Source: Oculatella sp. LEGE 06141
GTDB lineage: Bacteria; Cyanobacteriota; Cyanobacteriia; Elainellales; Elainellaceae
Reading direction: 5' to 3'
Length of the DNA stretch: 64,000 bases
Assembly (NCBI RefSeq): GCF_015207605.1
Contig: NZ_JADEWO010000025.1
Span: 27,808 to 91,807, forward strand
Both the position numbers and the translations under genes were made by a program. The notes under the pieces were generated by a model that did no database searches, was not told where the DNA came from, and worked only from the letters and a program-made list of their open reading frames with translations. Shown piece after piece: positions 29,828 through 38,692 of this stretch; the first letter of the stretch is position 1; the number at the start of each line of letters is the position of its first letter.

Positions 29828-30658
29828 TTAATGGACAATGGGTTCGGCTAAAGGGACTGGAGTGGTTTCAGCCGCGCGCGCGACTTCTAGATCCGCCATG
29901 CCGCGTGGAAAGAAACGACCCAACAGGCCATAGCTGACCAACCCTAAATACTCTCTGAAGACCAGAAAGGTGGCCGAGCGGCGGTCGATGGTGTTGGGCA
30001 ACGGGCTGGGGTGAGGAATCACCTCGACTCCCAGGCTGCGAAACGTGAGGAGCGATCGCAACATGTGGGGCGGATCGGTGACTAGCAGGATACGCTGAAC
30101 CCCCTGTGGTTGAAGCAATGACATCGTAAACCGCGCATTTTCTTCGGTAGTGCGAGAACAGGGTTCACCATCGATCGCCGCTGGCGACACCCCTTTTGCT
30201 TGCAACTGCTGCGCCATCGGTAAGGCATCGCCCCAGCCGCTCGTAAACACCAGCGGTGCCCGTTGCTCCTGCCATAAATCGGCGGCAACCTTCACTCTGG
30301 ACGGGGTTAATTCGCTTCCTCGCCCCAGAATGACGATCGCATCGGCTGTGGCTCCAGAATCCGAGGGTAGGGTGCTGACCAACACTCGATTGCCAATACG
30401 AGTAACGACTGGAGAGGCAACTATCAAATAGGCCAACAACAGCCCCAGCCCCACGCCACTGGTTTGCCGCTTCCAGCGCCATGATCGAATCAGCCACGGT
30501 AGCAGAATCCAAATCATTAGAATAGATAAAACCCTGGCTGGTGCATTAAGCCAACCAAATACTTGCCAGGTAAAGCCTGCCCATTCTCCTGTAATGCTGG
30601 TTTGTTCACAAAGGGACGGATCCAATGTGGCAATCAGTGTGAAAAGTTCAATTTGCAT
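29828..30658 (-). CDS. YdcF/SanA/ElyC-family membrane protein (DUF218)
   Basis: 276 aa. Two to three N-terminal hydrophobic helices (around residues 25-100) are followed by a DUF218 domain starting ADAIVILGRGSELTPSRVKV. It has the family pattern TSGWGDALPMAQQL and SRTTEENARFTMSLL, and ILLVTDPPHMLRSLLTFRSL. Members are envelope proteins linked to cell-wall or undecaprenyl metabolism in other bacteria; the substrate here is unknown. It is transcribed away from moaE. Confidence 0.85.
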   Translation of the reverse strand: MQIELFTLIATLDPSLCEQTSITGEWAGFTWQVFGWLNAPARVLSILMIWILLPWLIRSWRWKRQTSGVGLGLLLAYLIVASPVVTRIGNRVLVSTLPSDSGATADAIVILGRGSELTPSRVKVAADLWQEQRAPLVFTSGWGDALPMAQQLQAKGVSPAAIDGEPCSRTTEENARFTMSLLQPQGVQRILLVTDPPHMLRSLLTFRSLGVEVIPHPSPLPNTIDRRSATFLVFREYLGLVSYGLLGRFFPRGMADLEVARAAETTPVPLAEPIVH

Positions 30659-30779
30659 GACTCGCCCTAGTGTGTTAGCTCAAGTGGCTACGTTATTCTA
30701 GGAACTGTTATGGCATATTGCTTTGGGGGTCTGGCAAGCGATCGTCTCTATTTTTGTGAAACCCTTACGTTTGGTGCTC

Positions 30780-31262
30780 ATGCAAACTGCTTTCGGCGTT
30801 CCTCCAACCCATCATTCAGATCACGTTGCAATGACCTTTGCTCCTTTATCAATAGAGGAGGTTTACGCACTGGCAGACGACCCGGCCAATGGTGCTGTGG
30901 TAGTTATGAGCGGTATGGTGCGAAACCAAACGGACGGTAAGCCAGTGGTTGCCCTGGAATATCAGGCGTATGAACCAATGGCGATCGAGGTGTTTAAACA
31001 AATTGCCGCACAGATTCGCCAAACCTGGACAGATGTAACGCGAGTGGTGATTCATCACCGCACGGGCAAGTTGAGTATTGGTGAAATCAGTGTATTGGTT
31101 GCTGTTGGTTGTCCTCACCGCTCGGAGGCATTTGCCGCCTGTCAGTATGCGATCGATACCCTCAAACACAACGCCCCCATCTGGAAAAAAGAACATTGGC
31201 AGGATGGCTCTACCAGTTGGGTGAGTATTGGAGCATGTGAGCAACCTGGAGAAAATTGTTAG
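30780..31262 (+). CDS. moaE: Molybdopterin synthase catalytic subunit
   Basis: Large subunit of MPT synthase, about 160 aa. The order MVRNQTDGKPVVALEYQAYE, VIHHRTGKLSIGEISVLVAV, PHRSEAFAACQYAIDTLK and the C-terminal WKKEHWQDGSTSWV with the catalytic lysine pair are all typical. The start is uncertain: ATG 30780 and ATG 30831 (143 aa) are both plausible, neither with a good ribosome binding site. No moaD or other cofactor genes are adjacent. A diverged second copy of its 3' end lies at 34640-34805. Confidence 0.93.
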   Translation: MQTAFGVPPTHHSDHVAMTFAPLSIEEVYALADDPANGAVVVMSGMVRNQTDGKPVVALEYQAYEPMAIEVFKQIAAQIRQTWTDVTRVVIHHRTGKLSIGEISVLVAVGCPHRSEAFAACQYAIDTLKHNAPIWKKEHWQDGSTSWVSIGACEQPGENC

Positions 31263-31292
31263 GGAGCGATCTCATTCATCAAGTCATATCGA

Positions 31293-31520
31293 TTACCACT
31301 CATCTCTTAATGTCCGTTGAGTGGCGATCGCATCCCCCTGCCATTGCAGTTTACCAACCAGGTTGGAGAAATCGTATTGGGGAGATGGGGCAGTTTGAGG
31401 TGCAGCAGGATTAATGACCAAAACCAACTCAACTTCACCTGGAGGTAACGCAGTTGGTACATCTAGCCGAAGATGCCCATTAGTGTCGATCTGTCCAATC
31501 AGGGTTAGGGTCTGCATCAT
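31293..31520 (-). CDS. Small antitoxin-like protein, orphan
   Basis: 75 aa. Begins MMQTLTLIGQIDTNGHLRLD, resembling the N-terminal strands of cyanobacterial antitoxins, with PTALPPGEVELVLVI after it, and ends QRTLRDEW, the kind of tail seen in antitoxins paired with PIN-domain toxins. No toxin gene is found beside it: downstream on its strand is the tail of moaE and upstream is an unrelated gene. It is either an orphan antitoxin or a solitary regulator. The call rests on resemblance only. Confidence 0.55.
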   Translation of the reverse strand: MMQTLTLIGQIDTNGHLRLDVPTALPPGEVELVLVINPAAPQTAPSPQYDFSNLVGKLQWQGDAIATQRTLRDEW

Positions 31521-31701
31521 GATGTTTGGGGTTAGCGTGACGGGCGATCGTTCTTAAGCTGTCCTTATTCTATGCTGTGTCTCGATTTGCTAGAGCAAGA
31601 GGCCATAACTAAAGCCAGGAGGCGATCGCCACTATTTGTATACTTTTTTGCACCATCCAGAGCTTGTACGTATGATGGAGAGAATCTTTGAGTAAACAGT
31701 T

Positions 31702-32166
31702 ATGTTTGGCAAAAAGCCCTCGTCTGAGCCATCTCAATCGCAACCACCCAACCAATCGCAAAGCCTCAGCAATGTGTCTCTGACAGGCGGCATGGTGCAG
31801 TTGGGGCAGGCGGGAGGTAATCTTCAGCAAAATCAGAGTGGAGATTTGCAGACTCAGCAGCAAGGTATCACTGCAACAGAGGTGGTGACGCTGTTAGAGC
31901 AATTGGAAGCCGCAATCAAAGCCGCGTCGTTGAGTTCTGCTCAGCAGGAAGAATTGCTCGACTATCTGCGACCTGCGAAACGGGAAGCCGCAAAGGAAAC
32001 GCCTCAAAAAGAATTGGTGGGGCAAAACCTGAAGCAGGTAAGTGAGACTATGAAAACGCTGAAAGACACCACCGAAGCCGGAAAGAGCCTGTGGCAGACC
32101 GGAGCCGAAATCTTTAAAACCGTTGCACCCTGGATCGGCGTTGCTGCTGCCTTTTTTGGGTTTTGA
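31702..32166 (+). CDS. Small RHIM-like-motif helical protein, NACHT partner
   Basis: 154 aa, no named family recognised. Residues 1-30 are Ser/Gln-rich. Residues 28-50 read TGGMVQLGQAGGNLQQNQSG, with VQLG at 32-35 fitting the RHIM core (I/V)-Q-(I/V/L)-G. Residues 57-140 are predicted helical (VVTLLEQLEAAIKAASLSSA, then ELLDYLRPAKREAAKE and two further amphipathic helices). The protein ends in a hydrophobic segment VAPWIGVAAAFFGF. The downstream NACHT gene starts 14 bases later and has a related N-terminal motif (VQLAQAGQN). I infer a signalling pair in which the small protein could be a membrane-acting effector or an adaptor. No function is proven. Confidence 0.7.
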   Translation: MFGKKPSSEPSQSQPPNQSQSLSNVSLTGGMVQLGQAGGNLQQNQSGDLQTQQQGITATEVVTLLEQLEAAIKAASLSSAQQEELLDYLRPAKREAAKETPQKELVGQNLKQVSETMKTLKDTTEAGKSLWQTGAEIFKTVAPWIGVAAAFFGF

Positions 32167-32180
32167 TCAAAGGAGCTGAG

Positions 32181-34238
32181 GTGCAAGATCAAAATATTGA
32201 TGGCAGCAAAATTGAAAACAGCCAGGTTCAACTCGCGCAAGCTGGACAAAATGCGGTTAGTTTTCAAAATAGTCATGATAACCAGGTCACGATCAATGCT
32301 GTGATCTGGCGGTTGTTTGGTCAGGTTGCATCTCCCTCAGTGGATTGGGATTGGGCACAACGCTTACTTAGAGATCAGCAATTGCCCGATATCCGCAAAC
32401 GGCTCATAGACACTCTGGGGCGCGATCGCTCCCTGATGCAAATCTCGTTAGATGAGCAGTTATCGTGGGTTGGGCGTTCACCGTTGCAGGCAAATCGTCA
32501 CTTGCAGGTGCAGGGCGAAGACCGGGGCATTCTCGATTGGCAACAGATGTTGATTGAGTCGTTTGGGCAAGAAGATGTGCGCGGTAGGTTATTAATTTTA
32601 GGAAACCCCGGAGCTGGAAAAACCACAGCGTTGCTCAGTCTGGCAGAACAACTGGTGTGTGGGGCGATCGCTCAACCTAAAACTGTGATTCCAATCATTT
32701 TTGAACTCTCAACCTGGCGAGAGGGGCAAAGCATTGAAGCCTGGTTACTTGATCAACTGTATGACTTGTATAAGCGCGATCGTAAAACCAGGTTTTTTGA
32801 GCAATGGCTAGACCAGCGAGTGTTGTTGCCATTAATGGATGGATTGGATGAACTGGGGTTGGAACGGCAAAAACAATGCACCTCGAAACTGAATGAGTTT
32901 GCCCGTTATTATCCGCAACTGGTGGTGTGTTGCCGAGTTAAAGAGTTTGCCCAGGTCAACATCAAACTGGATAACCTCAGAGGTTCGGTCTGTTTGGAGC
33001 CGTTATCAGATGAGCAGATTCAAGACTATCTGAACCGGATTGATTGTTCTCAATTCTGGTCAACCATTCAATCAACCCCGGTTCTGCAAGCGTTACTCGA
33101 ACCTGATCAGGAGGGCGATCCAGGATTGTTGCGAGTGCCGTTGTTCATCACGTTAGCGGCTCGTACCTATGATGTTCAATATCCGTTTCAAACGCGAGAG
33201 GAATTACTCGGTCAATACATCGATCGCCAGTTATCGCTGGAGGTACGGCAGAGCGATCGCCGTAAAGAGACAGACCGTAAACGGTGGGCATACAAAAACC
33301 CTGACCAGGAACCCGATCGACGAGAAACCCTAAAAACGTTGCGCTGGCTGGCACGCCAGTTACAAGCCAATACGACGGTTGAATTATTGATTGAACAGAT
33401 CCAACCTCTTTGGCTAGAAAAACCACAGGCACGACGACACTATCGGTTGATTGTTGGGCTGATTGGTGGGCTGATTGTTGGGCTGATCGGTGGGCTGATT
33501 GGTGGGCTGATTGGTGGGCTGATTGGTGGGCTGATTGGTGGGCTGATTGGTGGGCTGATTGGTGGGCTGATTGGTGGGCTGATTGTTGATCTAAAACACA
33601 TTGCACCTGTTGAGGCATTCAAAATTTCGATGTCGCAGGACGTGCGACGAAAAATTTTAGCAAGTTTGCAAGAATGGCTGATTGTTGGGCTGATTTTTGG
33701 GCTGATTGTTGGGCTGATTGTTGGGCTAATTGTTGGGCTGATTGTTGGGCTAATTGTTGGGCTGATTTTTGGGCTGATTGTTGGGCTAAAGCAAGAGTTG
33801 CAACTGCGATCGCGCCCCAACCAGGGTATCTGGAACTCGCTGCAAAGCATGGTTTGGACGACTGCCCTCTGCTACCCCATTGGCATTGTTCTTACATTTG
33901 GAATAACAGAACTTCCTAGCATTGTTGCCCTGGGTGTCAGTCAAGGAGAGAGTATTGGCACAATTCTCGATGCTCTCTGGACAGCCTTTCCGCCATTTTT
34001 AGTTACAGGTATCTTCGGAGCATTGCTCTTTGGCTTCTTGGTGGGAGGCGGGCTTGCCTGCGTTCAGCATGTTTGCCTGCGCTTCGTCCTCTGGCAGAGC
34101 AGCATCGCCCCCTGGAATTTGGCGCGGTTTCTCAACTACTGCGTCGAGCGTCGCTTGCTGCAACGGGTCGGGGGTCGCTATCGCTTTTTGCACCGAGAGT
34201 TGCTCGACCATTTTGCAGGTCAGAACCCGACGATTTGA
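32181..34238 (+). CDS. NACHT NTPase with glycine-zipper membrane domain
   Basis: STAND-class NTPase, about 685 aa. Residues 5-45 are Asn/Gln-rich with VQLA at 16-19 and [11 protein letters not shown], echoing the small protein upstream. The NACHT domain has Walker [10 protein letters not shown] at 141-149 and Walker [12 protein letters not shown] at 215-225. From ~425 come 11 units of GLIG/GLIV, a short linker, eight units of GLIV/GLIF, then three more hydrophobic helices and a C-terminal cap ([33 protein letters not shown]) typical of cyanobacterial NACHT proteins. The start is GTG 32181, with AGGAG five bases upstream; a TTG at 32163 is in frame but has no such site. Bacterial NACHT proteins include antiphage factors; a defence role here is inference. 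Confidence 0.85.
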   Translation: MQDQNIDGSKIENSQVQLAQAGQNAVSFQNSHDNQVTINAVIWRLFGQVASPSVDWDWAQRLLRDQQLPDIRKRLIDTLGRDRSLMQISLDEQLSWVGRSPLQANRHLQVQGEDRGILDWQQMLIESFGQEDVRGRLLILGNPGAGKTTALLSLAEQLVCGAIAQPKTVIPIIFELSTWREGQSIEAWLLDQLYDLYKRDRKTRFFEQWLDQRVLLPLMDGLDELGLERQKQCTSKLNEFARYYPQLVVCCRVKEFAQVNIKLDNLRGSVCLEPLSDEQIQDYLNRIDCSQFWSTIQSTPVLQALLEPDQEGDPGLLRVPLFITLAARTYDVQYPFQTREELLGQYIDRQLSLEVRQSDRRKETDRKRWAYKNPDQEPDRRETLKTLRWLARQLQANTTVELLIEQIQPLWLEKPQARRHYRLIVGLIGGLIVGLIGGLIGGLIGGLIGGLIGGLIGGLIGGLIGGLIVDLKHIAPVEAFKISMSQDVRRKILASLQEWLIVGLIFGLIVGLIVGLIVGLIVGLIVGLIFGLIVGLKQELQLRSRPNQGIWNSLQSMVWTTALCYPIGIVLTFGITELPSIVALGVSQGESIGTILDALWTAFPPFLVTGIFGALLFGFLVGGGLACVQHVCLRFVLWQSSIAPWNLARFLNYCVERRLLQRVGGRYRFLHRELLDHFAGQNPTI
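33456..33587 (+). repeat. 12-base tandem repeat coding GLIG/GLIV, array 1
   Basis: Eleven consecutive units of GGGCTGATTGGT or close variants, in frame with the NACHT gene, each coding Gly-Leu-Ile-Gly or Gly-Leu-Ile-Val. Units in the middle are nearly identical, indicating recent slippage or unequal exchange. Because the period is 12, gain or loss of units keeps the frame. Confidence 0.95.
33687..33782 (+). repeat. 12-base tandem repeat coding GLIV/GLIF, array 2
   Basis: Eight units of GGGCTGATTGTT and variants (GGGCTAATTGTT, GGGCTGATTTTT), in frame and preceded by one partial unit (TGGCTGATTGTT). The array is separated from array 1 by about 100 bases of unrelated coding sequence. It is more diverged than array 1 and so probably older. 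Confidence 0.93.
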
Positions 34239-34254
34239 CTTCTGAGGTTGACTC

Positions 34255-34428
34255 TTCGAGTTCAGAGGATGTTTGAAAAGTAGCAAATGTACTGCATTTG
34301 CCCCCTAAATCCCCCAACATTGGGGGACTTCCGAGCCAGTTCTGTTTCAAAGTCCCCCAATTCTGGGGGATTTAGGGGGCGGTTCGGGTGACGTTCAGCA
34401 CTTATCAAACATCCTCTCAGAACTCGAA
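34255..34428. repeat. MITE-like repeat, copy E (best preserved)
   Basis: A 174-base non-coding element. The ends TTCGAGTTCAGAGGATG and, read in reverse from the right, TTCGAGTTCTGAGAGGATG continue into TTTGA(A/T)AAGT, an inverted repeat of about 27 bases with one 2-base indel. The interior has two CCCCCAA...TTGGGGG hairpins. It lies 16 bases after the NACHT stop and may act as its transcription end. No transposase of its own is present. Confidence 0.8.
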
Positions 34429-34639
34429 CCATGCTGTTTGGAACAGGACGGTTACAGATCCAGGGTGAAACATTGCAGATCATTAGTGCGAATTTTGTAT
34501 TTCCATCGCGAAGACAATCCTATGAACTGGCGATCGCTCCAAGCACAATCTCACCATAGAGAAGCGGAAAGCAGAATAAAGGCGTTCCCATACAAAGTAT
34601 AGGATAAGCCAGAGTAACGCCAATAAAATACGATGGGCA

Positions 34640-34805
34640 GCGGCAGATCTAGAGCTGTGTGTGTTGCGATCGGTGAATGTCGCTCATTGGCAAAGCCATT
34701 TTTAGCACGGAATCTTGGATCTTTCTGGAAAAAGGAACATTGGCAGGATGGTTCCAGCAGTTGGGTCAGTATTGGTGCTTGCGAACAGCCTGAACAGAGT
34801 TGCTA
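34640..34805 (+). pseudogene. moaE: Remnant of a second moaE 3' end
   Basis: The last 27 codons, from TGGAAAAAGGAACATTGGC (near 34728) to the TAG at 34805, encode WKKEHWQDGSSSWVSIGACE plus a short tail, matching the end of moaE (31262) at roughly 82% of bases, with mostly silent changes. Further upstream only a faint trace of the moaE core can be read (A-V-C-V-A-I-G near 34655). It cannot make protein. Either an ancient duplication or the end of a different moaE allele brought in with the intervening cassette. Confidence 0.75.
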
Positions 34806-34814
34806 GCGCAAGGA

Positions 34815-35510
34815 TTATAAATCGGTTGGCTCAGATAGTAGATCCTCAGCAATCAGTTTGTCTCGAATGGCGATAACTGCTGCTTGGGTGCGATCGCGCA
34901 CATCTAACTTCTGCAAAATAGCATGAACATGAACTCGTACTGTTCCAGGTGCAATGTATAACATCTGAGCAATCTCTTGGTTCGTTTTGCCATCCGCAAT
35001 TAAAGCCAGGATTTCCTGCTCTCGTCGAGTTAGAACAGGAGCCAATTTACCTGAATCACTCGTTGATGTAGCACTGGCATTGTTTTCAAAGGCAGCCCGA
35101 ATCTCAGTTGTCGCCGCAGAATCCCACCAGGACGCTCCGGCTGCAACCGATTGAATCGCAAGGATGAGCGTCTGTGATGGCGCACCCTTGATGCAGTAGC
35201 CCTGTGCCCCAACTTCAATGATTCGATTAATCAATGCTTTTTGCGTATGAGAGGTGAGCACCAGAACTGGAAGATTCGGCGCTAGCTGCCTGATCTGCCG
35301 ACAGGCTTCGATTCCCCCCAATCCTGGTAGCCCAATATCGAGAACGACAATATTCAGTGAATTGCCTTTGACTATTTCGATCGCGGTTTCACCATCTTCT
35401 GCTTCTGCCACAATTTCTAGCCCTGGCTCTCGCTCTAGCCGAACCCGTAAGCCGAGACGGAAGAGTTCATCATCCTCAACCAGAAGAATTTTGAGTGGTG
35501 GAGATACCAT
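34815..35510 (-). CDS. NarL/LuxR-type response regulator
   Basis: 231 aa. Receiver domain with ILLVEDDELFRLGLR, phosphoacceptor Asp in IVVLDIGLPGLGG and Lys in YCIKGAPS, then a LuxR-type HTH (LTRREQEILALIADGKTNQE, then IAQMLYIAPGTVRVHVHAIL). The start at 35510 lies one base after the kinase stop (35512), giving tight coupling; an upstream start at 35573 would overlap the kinase by 62 bases. The pair is divergent from the kdp operon, whose promoter region carries a three-fold direct repeat, so kdp control is a reasonable guess. Confidence 0.92.
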   Translation of the reverse strand: MVSPPLKILLVEDDELFRLGLRVRLEREPGLEIVAEAEDGETAIEIVKGNSLNIVVLDIGLPGLGGIEACRQIRQLAPNLPVLVLTSHTQKALINRIIEVGAQGYCIKGAPSQTLILAIQSVAAGASWWDSAATTEIRAAFENNASATSTSDSGKLAPVLTRREQEILALIADGKTNQEIAQMLYIAPGTVRVHVHAILQKLDVRDRTQAAVIAIRDKLIAEDLLSEPTDL

Positions 35511-35511
35511 C

Positions 35512-36615
35512 TTAAACAGAATAGGACGAAGTGTATGGGAATGTGGGTAGCCGAAAAGCAAAGATTGCTCCACCCGGTTGCCGATTCTCTACCCAAATTG
35601 TACCGCCGTGGGCTTCGACAATCTGGCGAGAAAGGTAAAGCCCCAGTCCCGATCCTTTCGCCTGGCGATCGCTTTGCCCCTGGTAAAACCGCTCAAACAG
35701 ATGGGGAAGTTCATCTGGTTTAATGCCTGCCCCACAGTCTTTGACCTTGACGGTTTGATAAGAGTGTCCTGCTTCGAGGACAACCTCAACCCGTTCACCA
35801 CGCGGAGAATGGTTAATCGCATTCGTGAGTAGATTTGCCACGACTCGCTGAAGTTGTAGAGCATCTCCCTTGACCCAAAGAAATTGACGAAAATCGGATG
35901 CGCCGTAATGGAGAGAAATGTGAACTCGGCGGCTAGCGGCTAAATCGGTCATCGTTGCTTTAATTTCTTCGGCAATCTCACCGAGATCAACTGGGGCAAG
36001 ATTCAACTGCAACCCTTCGTTATCATTTTGGTAAACATCCAATAGGGTTTCAACCATTTGTAGCGTTGTTTTATGGCTCCGCATCATGGTTGCTAAAACT
36101 CGCTGTTGGGTGGGTTCAACCGAACCAAAACTGCCACCCTGAAAGGCTTTTAGCGTTTCAATGGCTCCCAATAAAGGAGTTTTCAGGTCATGGGTTAGGG
36201 CTGAAGCAAAGTCCTCGCGGATGCTGGCTAACTTTTCCTGCGCTTCCAATTTCGCTTGCTGCTGTAGCACCGTCTGCTGATATAGCCGATTGCGATCGCT
36301 CAATACACCCGTCACGACCAGTGCCAGCGTTGCAATGACTCGACTGGCGATCGTGGGAACTCCAACGATTTCAATTCCTGGCAACCAGACGTTCATCAGG
36401 GTGAGAACGCAGGCAACTAATGTTGCTTGAAAGGTTGTTTTGCGGCTCAAATGAGTGCTCGCTAGCAAAACTGGCCCAATGTAGAGGTAGCCAAACACAT
36501 AATTCGGTGGGGTTGAAAATTCCAGAGACAGGACTACTACAAAAAGTCCTACCACTAACCAGAATGTTCTTAAATTCCAGTTCTTTGAATCAAAAATGCG
36601 TTGAAATTGCGACAT
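35512..36615 (-). CDS. Membrane sensor histidine kinase
   Basis: 367 aa from ATG 36615, chosen because GAGGAG lies four bases upstream; a TTG at 36684 is in frame. Four hydrophobic helices (about residues 15-125) resemble the KdpD-like DUF4118 membrane region in arrangement, though I cannot call the family surely. HisKA with ALTHDLKTPLLGAIETLKAF and HATPase_c with KDCGAGI and GSGLGLYLSRQIV follow. It is paired with the NarL-type regulator one base downstream and faces kdpA across about 370 bases. Confidence 0.88.
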   Translation of the reverse strand: MSQFQRIFDSKNWNLRTFWLVVGLFVVVLSLEFSTPPNYVFGYLYIGPVLLASTHLSRKTTFQATLVACVLTLMNVWLPGIEIVGVPTIASRVIATLALVVTGVLSDRNRLYQQTVLQQQAKLEAQEKLASIREDFASALTHDLKTPLLGAIETLKAFQGGSFGSVEPTQQRVLATMMRSHKTTLQMVETLLDVYQNDNEGLQLNLAPVDLGEIAEEIKATMTDLAASRRVHISLHYGASDFRQFLWVKGDALQLQRVVANLLTNAINHSPRGERVEVVLEAGHSYQTVKVKDCGAGIKPDELPHLFERFYQGQSDRQAKGSGLGLYLSRQIVEAHGGTIWVENRQPGGAIFAFRLPTFPYTSSYSV

Positions 36616-36755
36616 TTGGCTCCTCTGAGACAGGAAAAACAGCCATTGAGCCAGTCCCATCTTCAAAAGTCTAGCGATTTTCAAGTGAAATCACCTGAAA
36701 ATGAAGCACAGTCCGCATTCAAATACAAATTTATATTTACAGGTATAGACCTCAC

Positions 36756-36784
36756 CTAAACGCTCTCTAAACGTTTCCTAAACA
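36756..36784. promoter_or_regulatory. Three-fold direct repeat, candidate operator
   Basis: CTAAAC occurs at 36756, 36767 and 36778, exactly 11 bases apart (one helical turn), in the sequence CTAAACGCTCT, CTAAACGTTTC, CTAAACACTAC. It lies between the divergent sensor kinase and kdpA, about 200 bases upstream of kdpA. The spacing suits a response regulator binding one face of the helix. The rest of 36616-36985 holds no gene. Confidence 0.5.
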
Positions 36785-36985
36785 CTACGTCCTGCGGACT
36801 ATATCAGTGATCCAAAAATAGCGGTAAACCCTGCCCTATACCTTGTAATTCCTGGATCAGAGTTTCACCATCAATGAGTAGGGGCAGTTGAAGAGTTGAG
36901 TTGCTAGTTCCCGATCAGTTTCAGGTACTCAACGACTCATCGCTTCAGCAATAGTCTATTCACTGATGTCGGAGTTAAATGATTC

Positions 36986-38680
36986 ATGTTGCAAGGATGG
37001 ATTCAAATTGCGTTAACGCTGCTGATCGTAGTGGCCATTACGCCATTTTTCGGTCGATATATGGCGCGTGTATTTGTGGGACAACGTACCATTTTTGATT
37101 CGGTGCTTAATCCTCTAGAGCGAACCTTTTTCTTGCTGAGTGGAGTCAGAGCACGGGAAGAGATGACAGGCTGGCAATATGCACGGGCAGTGCTGTATAG
37201 CAACCTGGCAATGCTGGTGTTTATTTACCTGATCTTCATGTTTCAGGGAGTGTTGCCCTTTAATCCCACTGGACTGAGTGCGCCGTCCTGGGATCTGGCT
37301 TTACATACGGCAATTTCATTTGTCACTAATACGAATCAGCAGCACTATTCTGGCGAGACGACCTACAGCTATTTCAGCCAGTTTGCGGCTCTTGGTTTCA
37401 TGATGTTTACCTCGGCAGCGACCGGAATTGCGGTGGCGATCGCCTTCATTCGAGGCTTAACAGGTAAACCGTTAGGTAACTTTTATGTTGATCTGACCCA
37501 GGCAATTACCCGAATTCTGCTACCGATTAGCATTGTCGGTGCCATGATCCTGATGGCGGCAGGAGTTCCAGAAACGCTTGCAGGGCCAGCGATTGTACCA
37601 ACTTTGGAAAATCCGGGAATTAGTCAGGCGATCGCACGCGGCCCTGTAGCCCACTACGAAATCATCAAAGAGTTGGGCGAGAACGGGGGTGGGTTCTTCG
37701 GCATCAACTCAGCCCATCCCTTTGAGAACCCCAACGGTTTCACCAATTTAGTTGAGATTGTGGCATTACTGTCGGTTCCGACATCGCTCATTTACACCTT
37801 TGGGCTATTTGCAAATAATCGCAAGCAGGCATGGTTAATTTACAGCATGGTGATGATCATTTTTGTAGGATTCATCGTCATTACAGCGATTGGTGAATAC
37901 GATGGAAACCCGGCAGTCAATACCCTGCTGGGCAATCAACAACCCAACTTAGAAGGCAAAGAAGTCCGATTTGGTTGGGCGCAATCTGCTTTATTTGCAG
38001 TCTCTACAACTGCAACGATGTGCGGTGCGGTCAATGCCTTGCATGACTCCTTCATGCCCAATGGTGGCTTTGTCACTCTCTCAAATATGTTTTTGCAGAT
38101 CGTATGGGGTGGACAGGGAACGGGAACGGCGTACCTGTTTGCCTACCTGATTCTGGCAGTATTCGTCACGGGCTTGATGGTGGGGCGAACCCCAGAATTC
38201 TTGGGGCGCAAAATCGAAAAACGGGAAGTGGTGCTAGCGAGTTTCTTGATTCTACTGGTTCACCCGATCGCCATCCTGATTCCCACCGCACTGACTCTCA
38301 CCATTCCTGGGGTATCCGGTATTACGAATCCTGGTTTTCATGGGCTATCGCAAGTCGTTTACGAATATGCTTCAGCAGCAGCGAACAATGGCTCTGGATT
38401 TGAGGGACTCGATGATGGAACACTCTGGTGGAATTTGAGTGCCAGTTTCAGCCTTTTAGCAGGTCGCTATATCCCGATCGTGGCGTTGCTGCTGCTGGCA
38501 GATAGTATGTCCCGCAAACAACCCGTCCCCGCAACGGCTGGAACCCTGCGAACCGATACAGGATTGTTCACTGGAGTCACGGCTGGCGTGATTTTGATTC
38601 TGGGCGCACTGACCTTTTTCCCAGTACTGGCATTAGGTCCAGTGGCAGAAGCATTTCAAATTGTCAAAGGAATTGGGTAG
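36986..38680 (+). CDS. kdpA: Potassium-transporting ATPase subunit A
   Basis: Potassium-channel-like subunit of the high-affinity KdpFABC pump, 564 aa with about ten hydrophobic segments. The four pore-loop equivalents can be seen, such as [30 protein letters not shown] and the region around [19 protein letters not shown]. Length is normal. First gene of the operon; kdpB starts 12 bases later. Confidence 0.97.
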   Translation: MLQGWIQIALTLLIVVAITPFFGRYMARVFVGQRTIFDSVLNPLERTFFLLSGVRAREEMTGWQYARAVLYSNLAMLVFIYLIFMFQGVLPFNPTGLSAPSWDLALHTAISFVTNTNQQHYSGETTYSYFSQFAALGFMMFTSAATGIAVAIAFIRGLTGKPLGNFYVDLTQAITRILLPISIVGAMILMAAGVPETLAGPAIVPTLENPGISQAIARGPVAHYEIIKELGENGGGFFGINSAHPFENPNGFTNLVEIVALLSVPTSLIYTFGLFANNRKQAWLIYSMVMIIFVGFIVITAIGEYDGNPAVNTLLGNQQPNLEGKEVRFGWAQSALFAVSTTATMCGAVNALHDSFMPNGGFVTLSNMFLQIVWGGQGTGTAYLFAYLILAVFVTGLMVGRTPEFLGRKIEKREVVLASFLILLVHPIAILIPTALTLTIPGVSGITNPGFHGLSQVVYEYASAAANNGSGFEGLDDGTLWWNLSASFSLLAGRYIPIVALLLLADSMSRKQPVPATAGTLRTDTGLFTGVTAGVILILGALTFFPVLALGPVAEAFQIVKGIG

Positions 38681-38692
38681 GAGTGAGAATTT

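Noticed and set aside
33148..33850. Long proline- or histidine-rich open frames antisense to the NACHT gene
   Set aside because: They are the reverse reading of the 12-base repeats (ISPP and SAHQ units) and exist only because the repeat has no stops in any frame.
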